Below are positions 1 through 7,218 of a stretch of DNA of 17,275 nucleotides, piece after piece. The notes under the pieces were generated by a model. That model was given only the letters and a program-made list of their open reading frames with translations. It was not told the DNA's origin and did no database searches. Source of the DNA: JBHHYN01 sp046757565 (GTDB lineage: Bacteria; Pseudomonadota; Gammaproteobacteria; Eutrophobiales; Eutrophobiaceae); contig JBHHYN010000058.1 in assembly GCA_046757565.1 (NCBI GenBank), forward strand, positions 1-17,275, written 5' to 3'. Numbering within the stretch: position 1 is the first letter of the stretch; the number at the start of each line of letters is the position of its first letter. The translations under genes and the position numbers were made by a program.

Positions 1-367
1 CATTGGCATCACGTAAACTGCCGGGTTTATTGACCACCAATACGCCCGCCTGCTCTGCAAGTTCCAGCATATAAGTGACATAGATGTATTCCATGTTGAA
101 TGGCGGGTCTTTACGCATCAGTATGGTATCGAGTTTGGCCAGGGGAAACGTTCCATCTTCATGCAAGGTAAACCATCTTTCCGGATCGTCCACGACGTTC
201 AAGAGGCGCATGCGTGCACAGGGTTTATCATCTTCCAGGTGGAGATCGGAGACTTCCATATAGTATAAATCCCAATTTCGCCGTTGCGCCGCTAACAACA
301 TGGCGAAGGTGCTGTCTTTCTTTATATTGATCCCTGTTATGGGGTCCATGATTACGCCGAGTTTCAT
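1..367 (-). CDS. gshB: Glutathione synthetase, N-terminal part (cut by window edge)
   Basis: Partial gene: about 122 codons are present, starting at the ATG read from 367 down, and the rest lies beyond the left edge. GshB is the cytosolic ATP-grasp ligase that joins gamma-glutamylcysteine and glycine to make glutathione. The translation begins MKLGVIMDPITGINIKKDS and contains FAMLLAAQRR, LMRKDPPFN and VVNKPGSLRD; these match the N-terminal substrate-binding region of gammaproteobacterial GshB as I know it from E. coli, nearly residue by residue. The catalytic ATP-grasp core is not in the window. No strong Shine-Dalgarno sequence is visible before the ATG. It is divergent from hemC across 272 bases. 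Identity is very likely; whether the gene is intact cannot be seen. Confidence 0.93.
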   Translation of the reverse strand, partial: MKLGVIMDPITGINIKKDSTFAMLLAAQRRNWDLYYMEVSDLHLEDDKPCARMRLLNVVDDPERWFTLHEDGTFPLAKLDTILMRKDPPFNMEYIYVTYMLELAEQAGVLVVNKPGSLRDAN

Positions 368-615
368 AACATAAGCCCGTTTTAAAAAATCACTGCGATA
401 GTGTATGCCAGTTTCTCATTAAAAAGATATCATCTTGGTCCAGGAGTCTGTCAGCCTTAGGGGGATTGTAGTGAGCGGGCACGGAAGCGGGAGACCAGAA
501 TGGCATGATTTTAAGGCGCATGATGGTGACTACGTAACGAAAAAATCAGGGTATTTAATGTCTGGAGCATATTGTTGAGCAACTGCCGGGTAATTTCATC
601 ATAAGTTCGACAAAC

Positions 616-629
616 TCCCCGGCAGGGGA
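616..629 (+). promoter_or_regulatory. Small hairpin over the hemC ribosome binding site
   Basis: TCCCC (616-620), a GGCA loop (621-624) and GGGGA (625-629) can form a 5-bp stem. The right arm is the only purine-rich Shine-Dalgarno candidate ahead of the hemC ATG at 640, with a spacing of about 10 bases. Folding would hide it. The stem is short, so a regulatory role is only a possibility. Confidence 0.3.
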
Positions 630-639
630 TTAACGGCAA

Positions 640-1578
640 ATGTTGTTATCAAAACTGAAAATTATATCAAGGGAAAGCCCTCTGGCTATGTGGCAGGCCA
701 GACACGTGTCTACCGGCCTGCGCCTTCAATACCCGGGGTTGGAGGTCGAGATTATTGCAATCAAGACCAGGGCAGACAGATTTCTGGATACATCACTCGA
801 AAGCCTTGGCGGCAAGGGAGTTTTCGTCAAGGAACTTGAGCAGGCATTACTGGATAAAAAGGCTGATTTGGCCGTCCATTCCATGAAGGATGTCACCATC
901 GATCTGCCTGACGCTTTATCTCTGCCGGTTGTGCTCAAACGGGAGGACGTACGAGATGCTTTTGTCTCGAACCAGTTTCAAAGACTGGAAGATCTGCCTG
1001 AAAAAGCGAGGGTAGGGACATCCAGTTTGCGGCGCCAATGCCAGTTAAGGGCGCTGCGTCCGGATTTGGAAATTACCGATATTCGCGGAAATATCGGCAC
1101 TCGCTTAAAGAAGCTCGATGAGGGTCAATATGATGCACTCATTTTGGCTGCAGCGGGTATCAAGCGCCTGGGTCTGGGGGACCGGGTCGGCACTTATCTT
1201 GAGCCTGGCCGCATCGTGCCGGCGATTGGCCAGGGCGCCCTGGGAATAGAGATACGCGGTGGTGATAATGGGGTCCTTGAAATGATCCGGTTTTTAGACG
1301 ATGAGCATACACACATGTGTGTGAGCGCAGAGCGGGCCTTGAGCCGGAGACTCAATGGTGGGTGTCATGTCCCGATTGCCGCCCATGCCGAGATCGACGC
1401 CGCACAACTCTCCATGATTGCCCTGGTCGGCAGGGTGGATGGTAGCGAGATTATCTGCTCTGCCATAAACGGTCCGGCAGTGCAGGCCGGGAATCTGGGG
1501 AAGAGGCTGGGTGCTGAGTTGCTGGACAAGGGGGCCGGGACCATCTTGCAGGAGATAACCGGTGGCACCAGCGAGTGA
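640..1578 (+). CDS. hemC: Porphobilinogen deaminase (hydroxymethylbilane synthase)
   Basis: Cytosolic enzyme that polymerises four porphobilinogen molecules into hydroxymethylbilane, the linear precursor of all tetrapyrroles (haem, sirohaem, cobalamin). At 312 residues it has the usual family length. Visible hallmarks are RESPLAMWQA near residue 11, the HSMKD segment with catalytic Asp84, the arginine-rich GTSSLRRQCQL (126-136) and RGNIGTRL (149-156) that bind substrate carboxylates, and the loop NGGCHVPI, whose Cys242 carries the dipyrromethane cofactor. The Cys and Asp fall at the same numbers as in the E. coli enzyme, which supports the ATG at 640. It is the first gene of the hem operon and overlaps hemD by 17 bases. 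No good sigma-70 promoter stands out in the 272 bases upstream. Confidence 0.98.
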   Translation: MLLSKLKIISRESPLAMWQARHVSTGLRLQYPGLEVEIIAIKTRADRFLDTSLESLGGKGVFVKELEQALLDKKADLAVHSMKDVTIDLPDALSLPVVLKREDVRDAFVSNQFQRLEDLPEKARVGTSSLRRQCQLRALRPDLEITDIRGNIGTRLKKLDEGQYDALILAAAGIKRLGLGDRVGTYLEPGRIVPAIGQGALGIEIRGGDNGVLEMIRFLDDEHTHMCVSAERALSRRLNGGCHVPIAAHAEIDAAQLSMIALVGRVDGSEIICSAINGPAVQAGNLGKRLGAELLDKGAGTILQEITGGTSE

Positions 1579-2359
1579 ATTATTGATTCGCGGTTACACG
1601 GTACTGGTCACCCGTCCGCTCAATCAATCTGAGGAGTTGTGTCGTCTCATCGAATCGGCCGGTGGCAGGGCGGTCCATTATCCTGTTATCGAACTGCGCC
1701 CCAATACAGTCACCGGGTTGAAAAGCAGGCTTCTGACGGCTTTAAGGGAGTCTCATATCGCGATCTTTGTCAGCAGGAATGCAGTCCGTTTCTGTGAACG
1801 GATGCTGCCTGATGCTTTCAACATGCTCACGGATCTGACTGTTTTGGCTGTTGGCAGCGGAACACGCCAGGAGTTACTGGAAAGAGGCATAGCGGAAGTG
1901 TTCTATACAGATATTGGCACGAGCGAATCCCTGCTGGCGTTAGCGCCGCTTCAACCTGGCGCTATTAGAGGTAAGCAGATTGTTATTATCCAGGGCGTCG
2001 ACGGGAGAGGAATGCTGCAGGAAGCATTTGGTCAATGCGGGGCAAAGATTTGCTGTGTTGAGGTTTATCGCCGCACAAAACCTGATATCGACCCCGATGT
2101 GCTGAAAAATATCTGGCAAGAAACACCTCCGGATGCCATAGTAGTGACCAGCGCAGAGGGTTTACAAAACCTTATCGATATGACAGATCCCGCAGATCGA
2201 AATCGTCTGTTTCATATACCGTTAGCCGTTATAAGTTCCCGGTTACAGGCAATCGCTTTATCGCTTGGCTTTACAATCACCCCGCAGGTAGCCGCTACCG
2301 CCAGTGACGACGGTTTGATGCAGGCACTGATACGCCTTTTTGAGGGACGGTATGCATGA
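1562..2359 (+). CDS. hemD: Uroporphyrinogen-III synthase
   Basis: Converts hydroxymethylbilane to uroporphyrinogen III by inverting ring D and closing the macrocycle; it acts directly after HemC in the cytosol. The 265-residue protein shows the loosely conserved HemD pattern: an N-terminal VLVTRP motif, FVSRNAVRF near residue 70, VGSGTRQELLERG in the first domain, then IQGVDGRGML, CCVEVYRR and the late VTSAEGLQNL motif typical of the second domain. The start is GTG at 1562, chosen because AGGAG sits at 1550-1554 with 7-base spacing; this gives a 17-base overlap with hemC. It ends in an ATGA overlap with the next gene, so translation is probably coupled. HemD sequences diverge strongly, but motifs and position make the call firm. 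Confidence 0.95.
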   Translation: MAPASELLIRGYTVLVTRPLNQSEELCRLIESAGGRAVHYPVIELRPNTVTGLKSRLLTALRESHIAIFVSRNAVRFCERMLPDAFNMLTDLTVLAVGSGTRQELLERGIAEVFYTDIGTSESLLALAPLQPGAIRGKQIVIIQGVDGRGMLQEAFGQCGAKICCVEVYRRTKPDIDPDVLKNIWQETPPDAIVVTSAEGLQNLIDMTDPADRNRLFHIPLAVISSRLQAIALSLGFTITPQVAATASDDGLMQALIRLFEGRYA

Positions 2360-3447
2360 ACACTGAAATTATCAACGGGGGCGGTGAAAAAACAGATGAT
2401 TCACAGGGTTCTGTCGCCGGGAAAAAGGTGGTTAGCTCACATTATAGGACCCCGATTTTTATCGCCCTGTTTGCAATTATTGCACTTGCCATGTCGGCCT
2501 ATTCCTATTACACCACAAACAAACTGCAACAGGGCATGGATCCTTTTCGAACAACCTTCAATCAGGTAAACGAACTGCAGAAGACGGTTACCGATCTGGT
2601 CAACGATAATCAGCGTATAACGGAAGCGATCCGGGCATTTACCGGCAAACAGGAGGCCCTCACCAAACGCCTGAACTCCCTCTATCAGGGGCGCAATAAA
2701 GGAACTCTGGAGCTGGCCCTGGCGGAGGTGGAATATCTGTTGATTATTGCCACGCATCGTTTGGTACTGGAAGCCGACACCCGTACAGCCCTGACCGCCA
2801 TGCAGGCCGCCAGCGACCGTCTGCAAAATATCGATGATTCCCGGGTGCTGGCGGCACGCCGGCAATTGGTCTTGGATATGAATGCCCTGAAATCGGTTAA
2901 TGAAGTCGATATCTCCGGCATGGCAATGTATCTGGCCGATATCATAGAGCGTGTATCAAGGTTGCCCGTGAAACAACCTGTCAGCAAGGCCGGCACCCAG
3001 CAGTCAAAGCCGGCGCCCCAGACAGTAATGAAAGTGCCCTTGTGGAGACGCCTGGCCGGCAGGGTTTGGCAGGAACTCAAGGGGCTGGTCGTTATCTCCC
3101 GGAACGGGCAGGAGGCCGTTATTTCTTTGTTGCCAGAAGAGCGTTATTACCTCTATCAGAACCTGCGGTTACAACTTGAAACCGCCCGATTGGCAGTCAT
3201 GCGCCGGGATACGCAAAATCTACATGCCTCCATAGGCATTATTAACGGCTGGATACGGAAGTATTTCGACAGCTCCGATGCAGCGGTCAATAATATTGTT
3301 GATTCGCTGACACGGATGTCCGGGATAGAGTTAAGGCCGGAGCTTCCGGATATCAGCTCTTCGTTGGAAACATTGCGGGCATTAATCCGCGATCTTCCGG
3401 ATCAAGGCCCGGTTGGGCCGGGGAGCACTGAGGATCCGGCATTATGA
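2356..3447 (+). CDS. hemX: HemX family membrane protein of the haem operon
   Basis: 363 residues, matching the HemX (DUF513) family. These proteins are often labelled uroporphyrinogen-III C-methyltransferase, but this one shows no SAM-binding methyltransferase motifs, so that enzymatic name should not be used. After a short polar N-terminus there is one transmembrane segment (about residues 33-51), followed by a long helical, probably coiled-coil stretch (about 55-135, including LQKTVTDLVNDNQRI and LELALAEVEYLL) and a mainly helical C-terminal domain facing the periplasm. A Pro/Lys/Gln-rich linker lies near residues 205-225. The exact function is unresolved; a scaffolding role for the haem pathway at the inner membrane is an inference from operon position. 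It overlaps both neighbours by ATGA. Confidence 0.9.
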   Translation: MNTEIINGGGEKTDDSQGSVAGKKVVSSHYRTPIFIALFAIIALAMSAYSYYTTNKLQQGMDPFRTTFNQVNELQKTVTDLVNDNQRITEAIRAFTGKQEALTKRLNSLYQGRNKGTLELALAEVEYLLIIATHRLVLEADTRTALTAMQAASDRLQNIDDSRVLAARRQLVLDMNALKSVNEVDISGMAMYLADIIERVSRLPVKQPVSKAGTQQSKPAPQTVMKVPLWRRLAGRVWQELKGLVVISRNGQEAVISLLPEERYYLYQNLRLQLETARLAVMRRDTQNLHASIGIINGWIRKYFDSSDAAVNNIVDSLTRMSGIELRPELPDISSSLETLRALIRDLPDQGPVGPGSTEDPAL

Positions 3448-4706
3448 GGGTTATGTTGACAATTTTGATTGCCCTGGCAGCAGCGGTAGGTCTGGGTATA
3501 TTCCTGAAAAATGATCCAGGCCGGTTTGTATTCACCTATGCAGGGACCACCGTACAGATGAGTTTTGCGCTGTTCGTTATCGGTCTGATTATTGCAGTTA
3601 TCTCCTTTCATTTCATCTTTTCCCTGATAAATGGATTGATGCGATTGCCCGGAAAAATTAACCACTGGTCCAGTCATCGCCGCTCCCGCCGTTCAGAGAA
3701 ATATCTCACACGGGGACTAATGTCCTCACTGGAGGGTAATTGGCTCAAGGCCGAGGAGGCCTTTAGTGAAGGAGCTTCATACAGCCGCACTCCTATGCTG
3801 AATTATCTGGGTGCCGCACGGGCGGCACAGCAACAGGGTGCGCTGCAACGCCGGGACCATTATTTACGCCTGGCACACGAATATAGTCCGGAATCAAAGC
3901 TTGCGGTGGGTCTGACACAAGCGGAATTACAACTCAGCCAGCAGCAGACGGAACAGGCATATGCCACATTAAAACATCTGGATACGGGTGGTTCCGATCG
4001 GGATCAGGTCAAGGTTATGTTATTGCAGGCCAGTGCTGAGTTGCAGGAGTGGCCGGAAATGCTGCAGCTGTTACAGGAATTCCGGAGAAAAAAAATTTTA
4101 CCGCCCGAGCAGATCAAGGCGAAGCAGCTTGAGGCCTACGCCGGGCTTCTTAAACATGCAGGCGAATCGTCTGACCAGCATAAACTTGACGAGGAATGGA
4201 AGCAGATCCCCAGGAAATTACAACGTGAAATATATTTGATTGAGGTCTATGTTAGTGAACGCTTGCATTTCCCCGATAGCGGCGGATGTGAGCCAATATT
4301 GCGACAGGCATTAAGGCGAACTTGGGACCCTGCACTTGTCAGGCTGTATGGCCTGGTTGAGGGTAGTGATCCAACCAAACAACTGGTTGTTGCAGAAGGT
4401 CTGTTGAAAACACATGCCCGTGATGCCGTTTTATTGTTAACGTTAGCGCGACTCTGTAAACGCAAGGGCTTGTGGGGAATGGCAAAATCCTATCTTGAAG
4501 AGTGCATCGACATCCAGCCTGGAGCAGAGGCCTACCAGGAACTCGCCTCACTGCATGAACAACAGGGGGATAATGCCGCGGCGGCGGAGTGTTACCAGAG
4601 GGGCCTGCGTCTGGCAACGGGGATACGGGACACGGCTTCTGTAAAGTTAATTGAAAATCCGGAAGTTGAAAATGTCGTAGTTGCCGGGGCAAGGAGGGTG
4701 GTTTAA
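3444..4706 (+). CDS. hemY: HemY family inner-membrane TPR protein
   Basis: 420 residues, the usual size for the proteobacterial HemY protein, which is unrelated to the protoporphyrinogen oxidase HemY of Gram-positives. The N-terminus has two hydrophobic segments (about residues 3-20 and 38-62) separated by the family motif NDPGRF and a TVQMS stretch. The remainder is alpha-helical with tetratricopeptide-like repeats, for example AEEAFSEGASYSRTPML, the segment near AYATLKHL and the C-terminal YQELASLHEQQGDNAAAAEC. It is thought to act in a late step of protohaem synthesis or in protein-protein contacts, but a reaction is not established. It starts in the ATGA that ends hemX and is the last gene of the operon; the next gene converges on it. 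Confidence 0.93.
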   Translation: MRVMLTILIALAAAVGLGIFLKNDPGRFVFTYAGTTVQMSFALFVIGLIIAVISFHFIFSLINGLMRLPGKINHWSSHRRSRRSEKYLTRGLMSSLEGNWLKAEEAFSEGASYSRTPMLNYLGAARAAQQQGALQRRDHYLRLAHEYSPESKLAVGLTQAELQLSQQQTEQAYATLKHLDTGGSDRDQVKVMLLQASAELQEWPEMLQLLQEFRRKKILPPEQIKAKQLEAYAGLLKHAGESSDQHKLDEEWKQIPRKLQREIYLIEVYVSERLHFPDSGGCEPILRQALRRTWDPALVRLYGLVEGSDPTKQLVVAEGLLKTHARDAVLLLTLARLCKRKGLWGMAKSYLEECIDIQPGAEAYQELASLHEQQGDNAAAAECYQRGLRLATGIRDTASVKLIENPEVENVVVAGARRVV

Positions 4707-4745
4707 CCCGCATGTTGCACGAATACGCCAGAATATGAGGGTTAA
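4703..4745. repeat. Inverted repeat between convergent hemY and FMN-protein genes
   Basis: TTAACCC (4703-4709) and GGGTTAA (4739-4745) are perfect reverse complements, 29 bases apart. The left arm includes the hemY stop codon and the structure fills the 44-base gap between two convergent genes. There is no U-run, so it is not a standard intrinsic terminator, although it may mark transcript ends. Confidence 0.35.
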
Positions 4746-4750
4746 GCCTC

Positions 4751-5359
4751 TTACTCTGTGAGCCTGCTTATTCTCTCTCTATCCTTCTCTGGAAGCACAT
4801 CCTGTATCGGTTCCAGCCTCTTCCAGTCCGGGATTGGCGATTCACGCCCCGGCTTGGGGATATACACGGAGTGCTCGATCTTTTTAAGGCGGTGAATATA
4901 GCGTGGACAGTTGATGAACATATTATCGACTTTAACCCGTACAATTAACTGTGCTTCGTGATATTCAGCAAGCAGCTCATCCTCATCGTGAACACTGGCT
5001 GTGCCATGTAACCTGACCCGGTGCGGGTTTTCGAAATCAATAAACAATATTCCGACATGATTATTGGCCAGGATATTGCCCAATGACATGAACATGCCGT
5101 TGCCATCGTAACTGGGAAAGGCAATCGTCTTTTCATCGACGACACGAACAAACCCCGGATCACCTCCCTTGTATGAACAGCTTGGCAGGCCCCGATTATC
5201 CACGGTGGAAATGAAAAACATATCGCGGGATTCAATGAACTCCCTGTCTTCATCGGAGATTGTGTCATGCACAATCATTTCGTTCGCTTTATCCGCCAGG
5301 CGGCGGGTGTCGAACTTTTCTTGCAGTTCGCGGTGACCCTGATGATAGAGATCGACCAT
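4751..5359 (-). CDS. Pyridoxamine-phosphate-oxidase-like FMN-binding split-barrel protein
   Basis: A 202-residue protein of the PNPOx-like split-barrel superfamily. Visible family features are FIESRDMFFISTVD (about 41-54), GLPSCSYKGGDPGFV (57-71), FPSYDGNGMFMSLGN (81-95) and VGILFIDFENPHRVRLHG (102-119), the last being the strand and Arg region that usually contacts the FMN phosphate. Such proteins bind FMN or a related cofactor; many are uncharacterised reductases or oxidases and it should not be called PdxH, whose motifs differ. The ATG at 5359 is preferred because GGAGG precedes it with 9-base spacing; an open frame continues to 5485 but overlaps parA and looks non-coding. It lies 74 bases downstream of parA on the same strand and may have its own promoter. 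The substrate is unknown. Confidence 0.85.
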   Translation of the reverse strand: MVDLYHQGHRELQEKFDTRRLADKANEMIVHDTISDEDREFIESRDMFFISTVDNRGLPSCSYKGGDPGFVRVVDEKTIAFPSYDGNGMFMSLGNILANNHVGILFIDFENPHRVRLHGTASVHDEDELLAEYHEAQLIVRVKVDNMFINCPRYIHRLKKIEHSVYIPKPGRESPIPDWKRLEPIQDVLPEKDRERISRLTE

Positions 5360-5401
5360 ATTTTTTGTCCTCCAGGTACGATTCAGGAAAGCCCCAAATA
5401 T

Positions 5402-5430
5402 ATGAGAGTTCCCCTGGAGAGTAAAGTCAA
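5402..5430 (-). promoter_or_regulatory. Candidate sigma-70 promoter for the FMN-binding protein
   Basis: Reading the minus strand, TTGACT (5430-5425) is followed after 17 bases by TCTCAT (5407-5402), matching 5 of 6 and 4 of 6 consensus positions. It begins just past the parA stop codon and lies 43 bases before the GGAGG-preceded ATG at 5359, a sensible place for a secondary promoter. Confidence 0.35.
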
Positions 5431-5433
5431 CGG

Positions 5434-6090
5434 CTAACCCGGCAGGCTGCGGGGGCTGCTGAGCCAACGTAATAAGGGCTGCCATTGCTCCCGGTCATAC
5501 AGGGTCTTGGCGGGTGCAAATTCAAAGATACTGAGACCCTTTTCCGCCGCTTTGATATAGTTTTGACTCGCACGCAGGACAGTCATATAGGGAAGTTTTT
5601 GTCCGGTTGGCAGGTTTATCTTGTCGAGATAATAATCCAGTCTGGCAGCAGCCAGGGTGTCCTCACGTACACGGTTGGCGACCGTAGCCAGCTTAATCCT
5701 GCGATTAATCAGTTTGCGCAGGGAATAGAGTTCGTGAATAAAGTGTTCGGCCGCGCGTATGTCTATGGGGGATGGCAGCATCGGAATAATCATGGTTTGA
5801 CCGAAACGCACGAAATTGGCCAGTCTTTTCCCATGGGTTGCAGCCGGGGTGTCGATAACAACTATCTCGATCTTCCTCGGAATTTTGAGTTTACCTGCCC
5901 GGATAACGGCATCATGGATCTCAGCCGCATGGGCCGGGCGGGCTGACAGCCAGTCCTTGCAGGATCCCTGCGGGTCGCAGTCCGCCAGTGCGACACGTTT
6001 TCCCTGCTGCGCGAAGTAACCGGCAATGTTTATCGCAAGTGTACTTTTTCCGCAGCCCCCCTTGGGATTGAGTACAAGGATAGATCGCAT
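5434..6090 (-). CDS. Orphan ParA/MinD-type ATPase
   Basis: A 218-residue P-loop ATPase of the ParA family. The deviant Walker A motif NPKGGCGKST (residues 8-17) has the signature lysine Lys10 that permits ATP-dependent dimerisation; Walker A' is DCDPQGS (37-43) and Walker B is VVIDTPA (77-83). The GSCKDWLSARP stretch resembles small ParA proteins that position chromosomes, plasmids, chemotaxis arrays or carboxysomes (McdA). There is no N-terminal helix-turn-helix domain as in plasmid type Ia ParA, and no ParB or McdB partner next to it: upstream is prk, downstream an FMN-binding protein. The ATG at 6090 is chosen because AAGGA sits at a good distance before it; an open extension to 6150 lacks similarity. 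The cargo is unknown; a link to carbon fixation rests only on adjacency to prk. Confidence 0.9.
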   Translation of the reverse strand: MRSILVLNPKGGCGKSTLAINIAGYFAQQGKRVALADCDPQGSCKDWLSARPAHAAEIHDAVIRAGKLKIPRKIEIVVIDTPAATHGKRLANFVRFGQTMIIPMLPSPIDIRAAEHFIHELYSLRKLINRRIKLATVANRVREDTLAAARLDYYLDKINLPTGQKLPYMTVLRASQNYIKAAEKGLSIFEFAPAKTLYDREQWQPLLRWLSSPRSLPG

Positions 6091-6189
6091 GGTTTTTGGT
6101 CCTTTTTTATTCTTTCTGCGGCCTAGTATAGCCTGTTTAGGTGGGTACACATCGATAAAATTTTGAATATTTATGAATTATTGCAGCGC

Positions 6190-6219
6190 ACAATACGACT
6201 GAAAGCAGCTTGTTGACAA
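6190..6219 (-). promoter_or_regulatory. Weak candidate promoter between prk and parA
   Basis: On the minus strand TTGTCA (6219-6214) and TATTGT (6195-6190) are separated by 18 bases, matching 5 of 6 and 4 of 6. A second possible -10 element, TATACT (6130-6125), lies nearer the parA start but has no recognisable -35. The 130-base AT-rich gap suggests parA may be transcribed separately from prk. Confidence 0.25.
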
Positions 6220-6220
6220 T

Positions 6221-7096
6221 TTATGTATTTTTTTTCTGCTCCATCAGATGCTGGATGGCCGGGTTAATAATGAGTTGCATGGCGAAAATCTTTTTTCCCG
6301 CCGGGACAACGATGGTGTCAGGGGTGGACATGAACGAACCTTCCAGCATCTCCAGCAGATAGCGGAAATCCACCGGTAATTTTTTCCGGTTCCTGACATG
6401 GATGACGGAAAAACTCTGATCGTTGGTCGGGATAGTAATCGTGGCGAAAGGGTTGGAGGTGTCTACCGTCGGCACACGTTGAAAATTAATATCGGTGTGT
6501 GAGAATTGCGGTGTAATGTAGTGCACGTAATCATGCATACGCTCGAGGATCATGCTGGTGGCGTTTTCCGCCGTATAACCGCGTATCTCCTGATCGCGGT
6601 GTATTTTCTGCATCCATTCCAGGTTAATGATTGGTACTTCACCGATCATCAGGTCAACGTATTGGGCAATATTGATCTCTTCGCTGATCAGACCGCCGTG
6701 CAATCCTTCGTAAAAGAGCAGATCGGTATCCTGTCCCAGGGGCTCCCACGGGGTCAGGGAACCGGGTGGATAACCATGTTTTGCGGCCTCTTTTTCATCA
6801 TGGATGTAAAAACGGTGTTTTCCGGTGCCCTGCTCCGCATATTCTTCAAACAGAGCGGCCAACTCTTCGAACAGGTTCCCTGCCGGGCCGAAATGAGTGA
6901 TTGCCTTGCCTTGAGCCTTTGCCTCTTCAACCATCCGGTCCATCTCTTTACGGTTGTAACGATGAAAACTGTCGCCTTCGATGAAGGCCGGCTTGATACC
7001 CGCTTCCCGGAAGATGTGCTCAAACGCAATCTTTACACCGGTCGTCCCCGCTCCTGACGAGCCGGTTACCACTACAATAGGATGGAGTTTTGACAT
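6221..7096 (-). CDS. prk: Phosphoribulokinase, class I
   Basis: Phosphorylates ribulose 5-phosphate with ATP to ribulose 1,5-bisphosphate, the CO2 acceptor of RuBisCO; cytosolic. The 291-residue length fits the bacterial class I enzyme. Visible residues: P-loop GSSGAGTT (12-19), IEGDSFHRYNR with catalytic Asp42 and substrate-binding His45 and Arg49, the Walker B-like FYEGLHGG, and NLEWMQKIHRD followed by RGYTAE. The later motifs QFSHTDINFQRVPTVDTSNPF and FMSTPDTIVVPAGK are typical of the family. The IHRD-x-x-x-RGYT segment resembles Calvin-cycle enzymes more than the PrkB paralogue of E. coli, so an autotrophic role is likely though not proven, since no RuBisCO gene is in the window. It is divergent from msbA. 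No clear Shine-Dalgarno precedes the ATG at 7096, but the start aligns with the family. Confidence 0.95.
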   Translation of the reverse strand: MSKLHPIVVVTGSSGAGTTGVKIAFEHIFREAGIKPAFIEGDSFHRYNRKEMDRMVEEAKAQGKAITHFGPAGNLFEELAALFEEYAEQGTGKHRFYIHDEKEAAKHGYPPGSLTPWEPLGQDTDLLFYEGLHGGLISEEINIAQYVDLMIGEVPIINLEWMQKIHRDQEIRGYTAENATSMILERMHDYVHYITPQFSHTDINFQRVPTVDTSNPFATITIPTNDQSFSVIHVRNRKKLPVDFRYLLEMLEGSFMSTPDTIVVPAGKKIFAMQLIINPAIQHLMEQKKNT

Positions 7097-7124
7097 ACAG
7101 GCAGATGAAGTTCTCTTTTTATAA

Positions 7125-7154
7125 CTTATACCCTTATTTTTGGTCCGGTATCAA
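7125..7154 (-). promoter_or_regulatory. Predicted prk promoter
   Basis: Minus strand: TTGATA (7154-7149) and TATAAG (7130-7125) with an 18-base spacer, each matching 5 of 6 consensus bases, 28 bases before the prk ATG. The -35 hexamer falls where the -35 of the divergent msbA promoter would lie. Confidence 0.5.
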
Positions 7155-7173
7155 GTAGCTATTTACATTAGGA

Positions 7174-7179
7174 TATAAT
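7174..7179 (+). promoter_or_regulatory. Predicted msbA -10 element
   Basis: A perfect TATAAT lies 39 bases before the msbA ATG. With 17-base spacing the -35 would be TCAAGT (7151-7156), a poor match that overlaps the prk -35 on the other strand, so activator dependence or mutual interference is possible. Confidence 0.45.
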
Positions 7180-7218
7180 CCCGGCATAAGGGCCAGCGTG
7201 ACTAAAGCGATATTATAA

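Noticed and set aside
2437..3080. Open frames antisense to hemX
   Set aside because: Composition and lack of ribosome binding sites mark them as shadows of hemX, which is fixed by ATGA overlaps at both ends.
2356..3447. Uroporphyrinogen-III C-methyltransferase activity for HemX
   Set aside because: No SAM-binding motifs are present; the label is a historical misannotation of the membrane-anchored coiled-coil family.
4703..4745. Intrinsic bidirectional terminator
   Set aside because: The 7-bp stem has a 29-base loop and no following U-run on either strand.
5402..5430. MerR-type operator with a stretched promoter spacer
   Set aside because: The sequence between TTGACT and the AT-rich stretch is not a real dyad, and the spacing to TATATT would be 22 bases, longer than MerR-type promoters. 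An ordinary 17-base spacing to TCTCAT fits better.
5360..5485. N-terminal extension of the FMN-binding protein to 5485
   Set aside because: It would overlap the end of parA, lacks family similarity, and a strong GGAGG site sits before the internal ATG at 5359.
6091..6150. N-terminal extension of the ParA protein to 6150
   Set aside because: The 20 extra residues are basic and unlike the family, while the ATG at 6090 has a ribosome binding site and places the P-loop at the usual residue 8-17.
6506..7057. Long open frame antisense to prk
   Set aside because: It is a shadow of the well-supported phosphoribulokinase frame and shows no motifs of its own.
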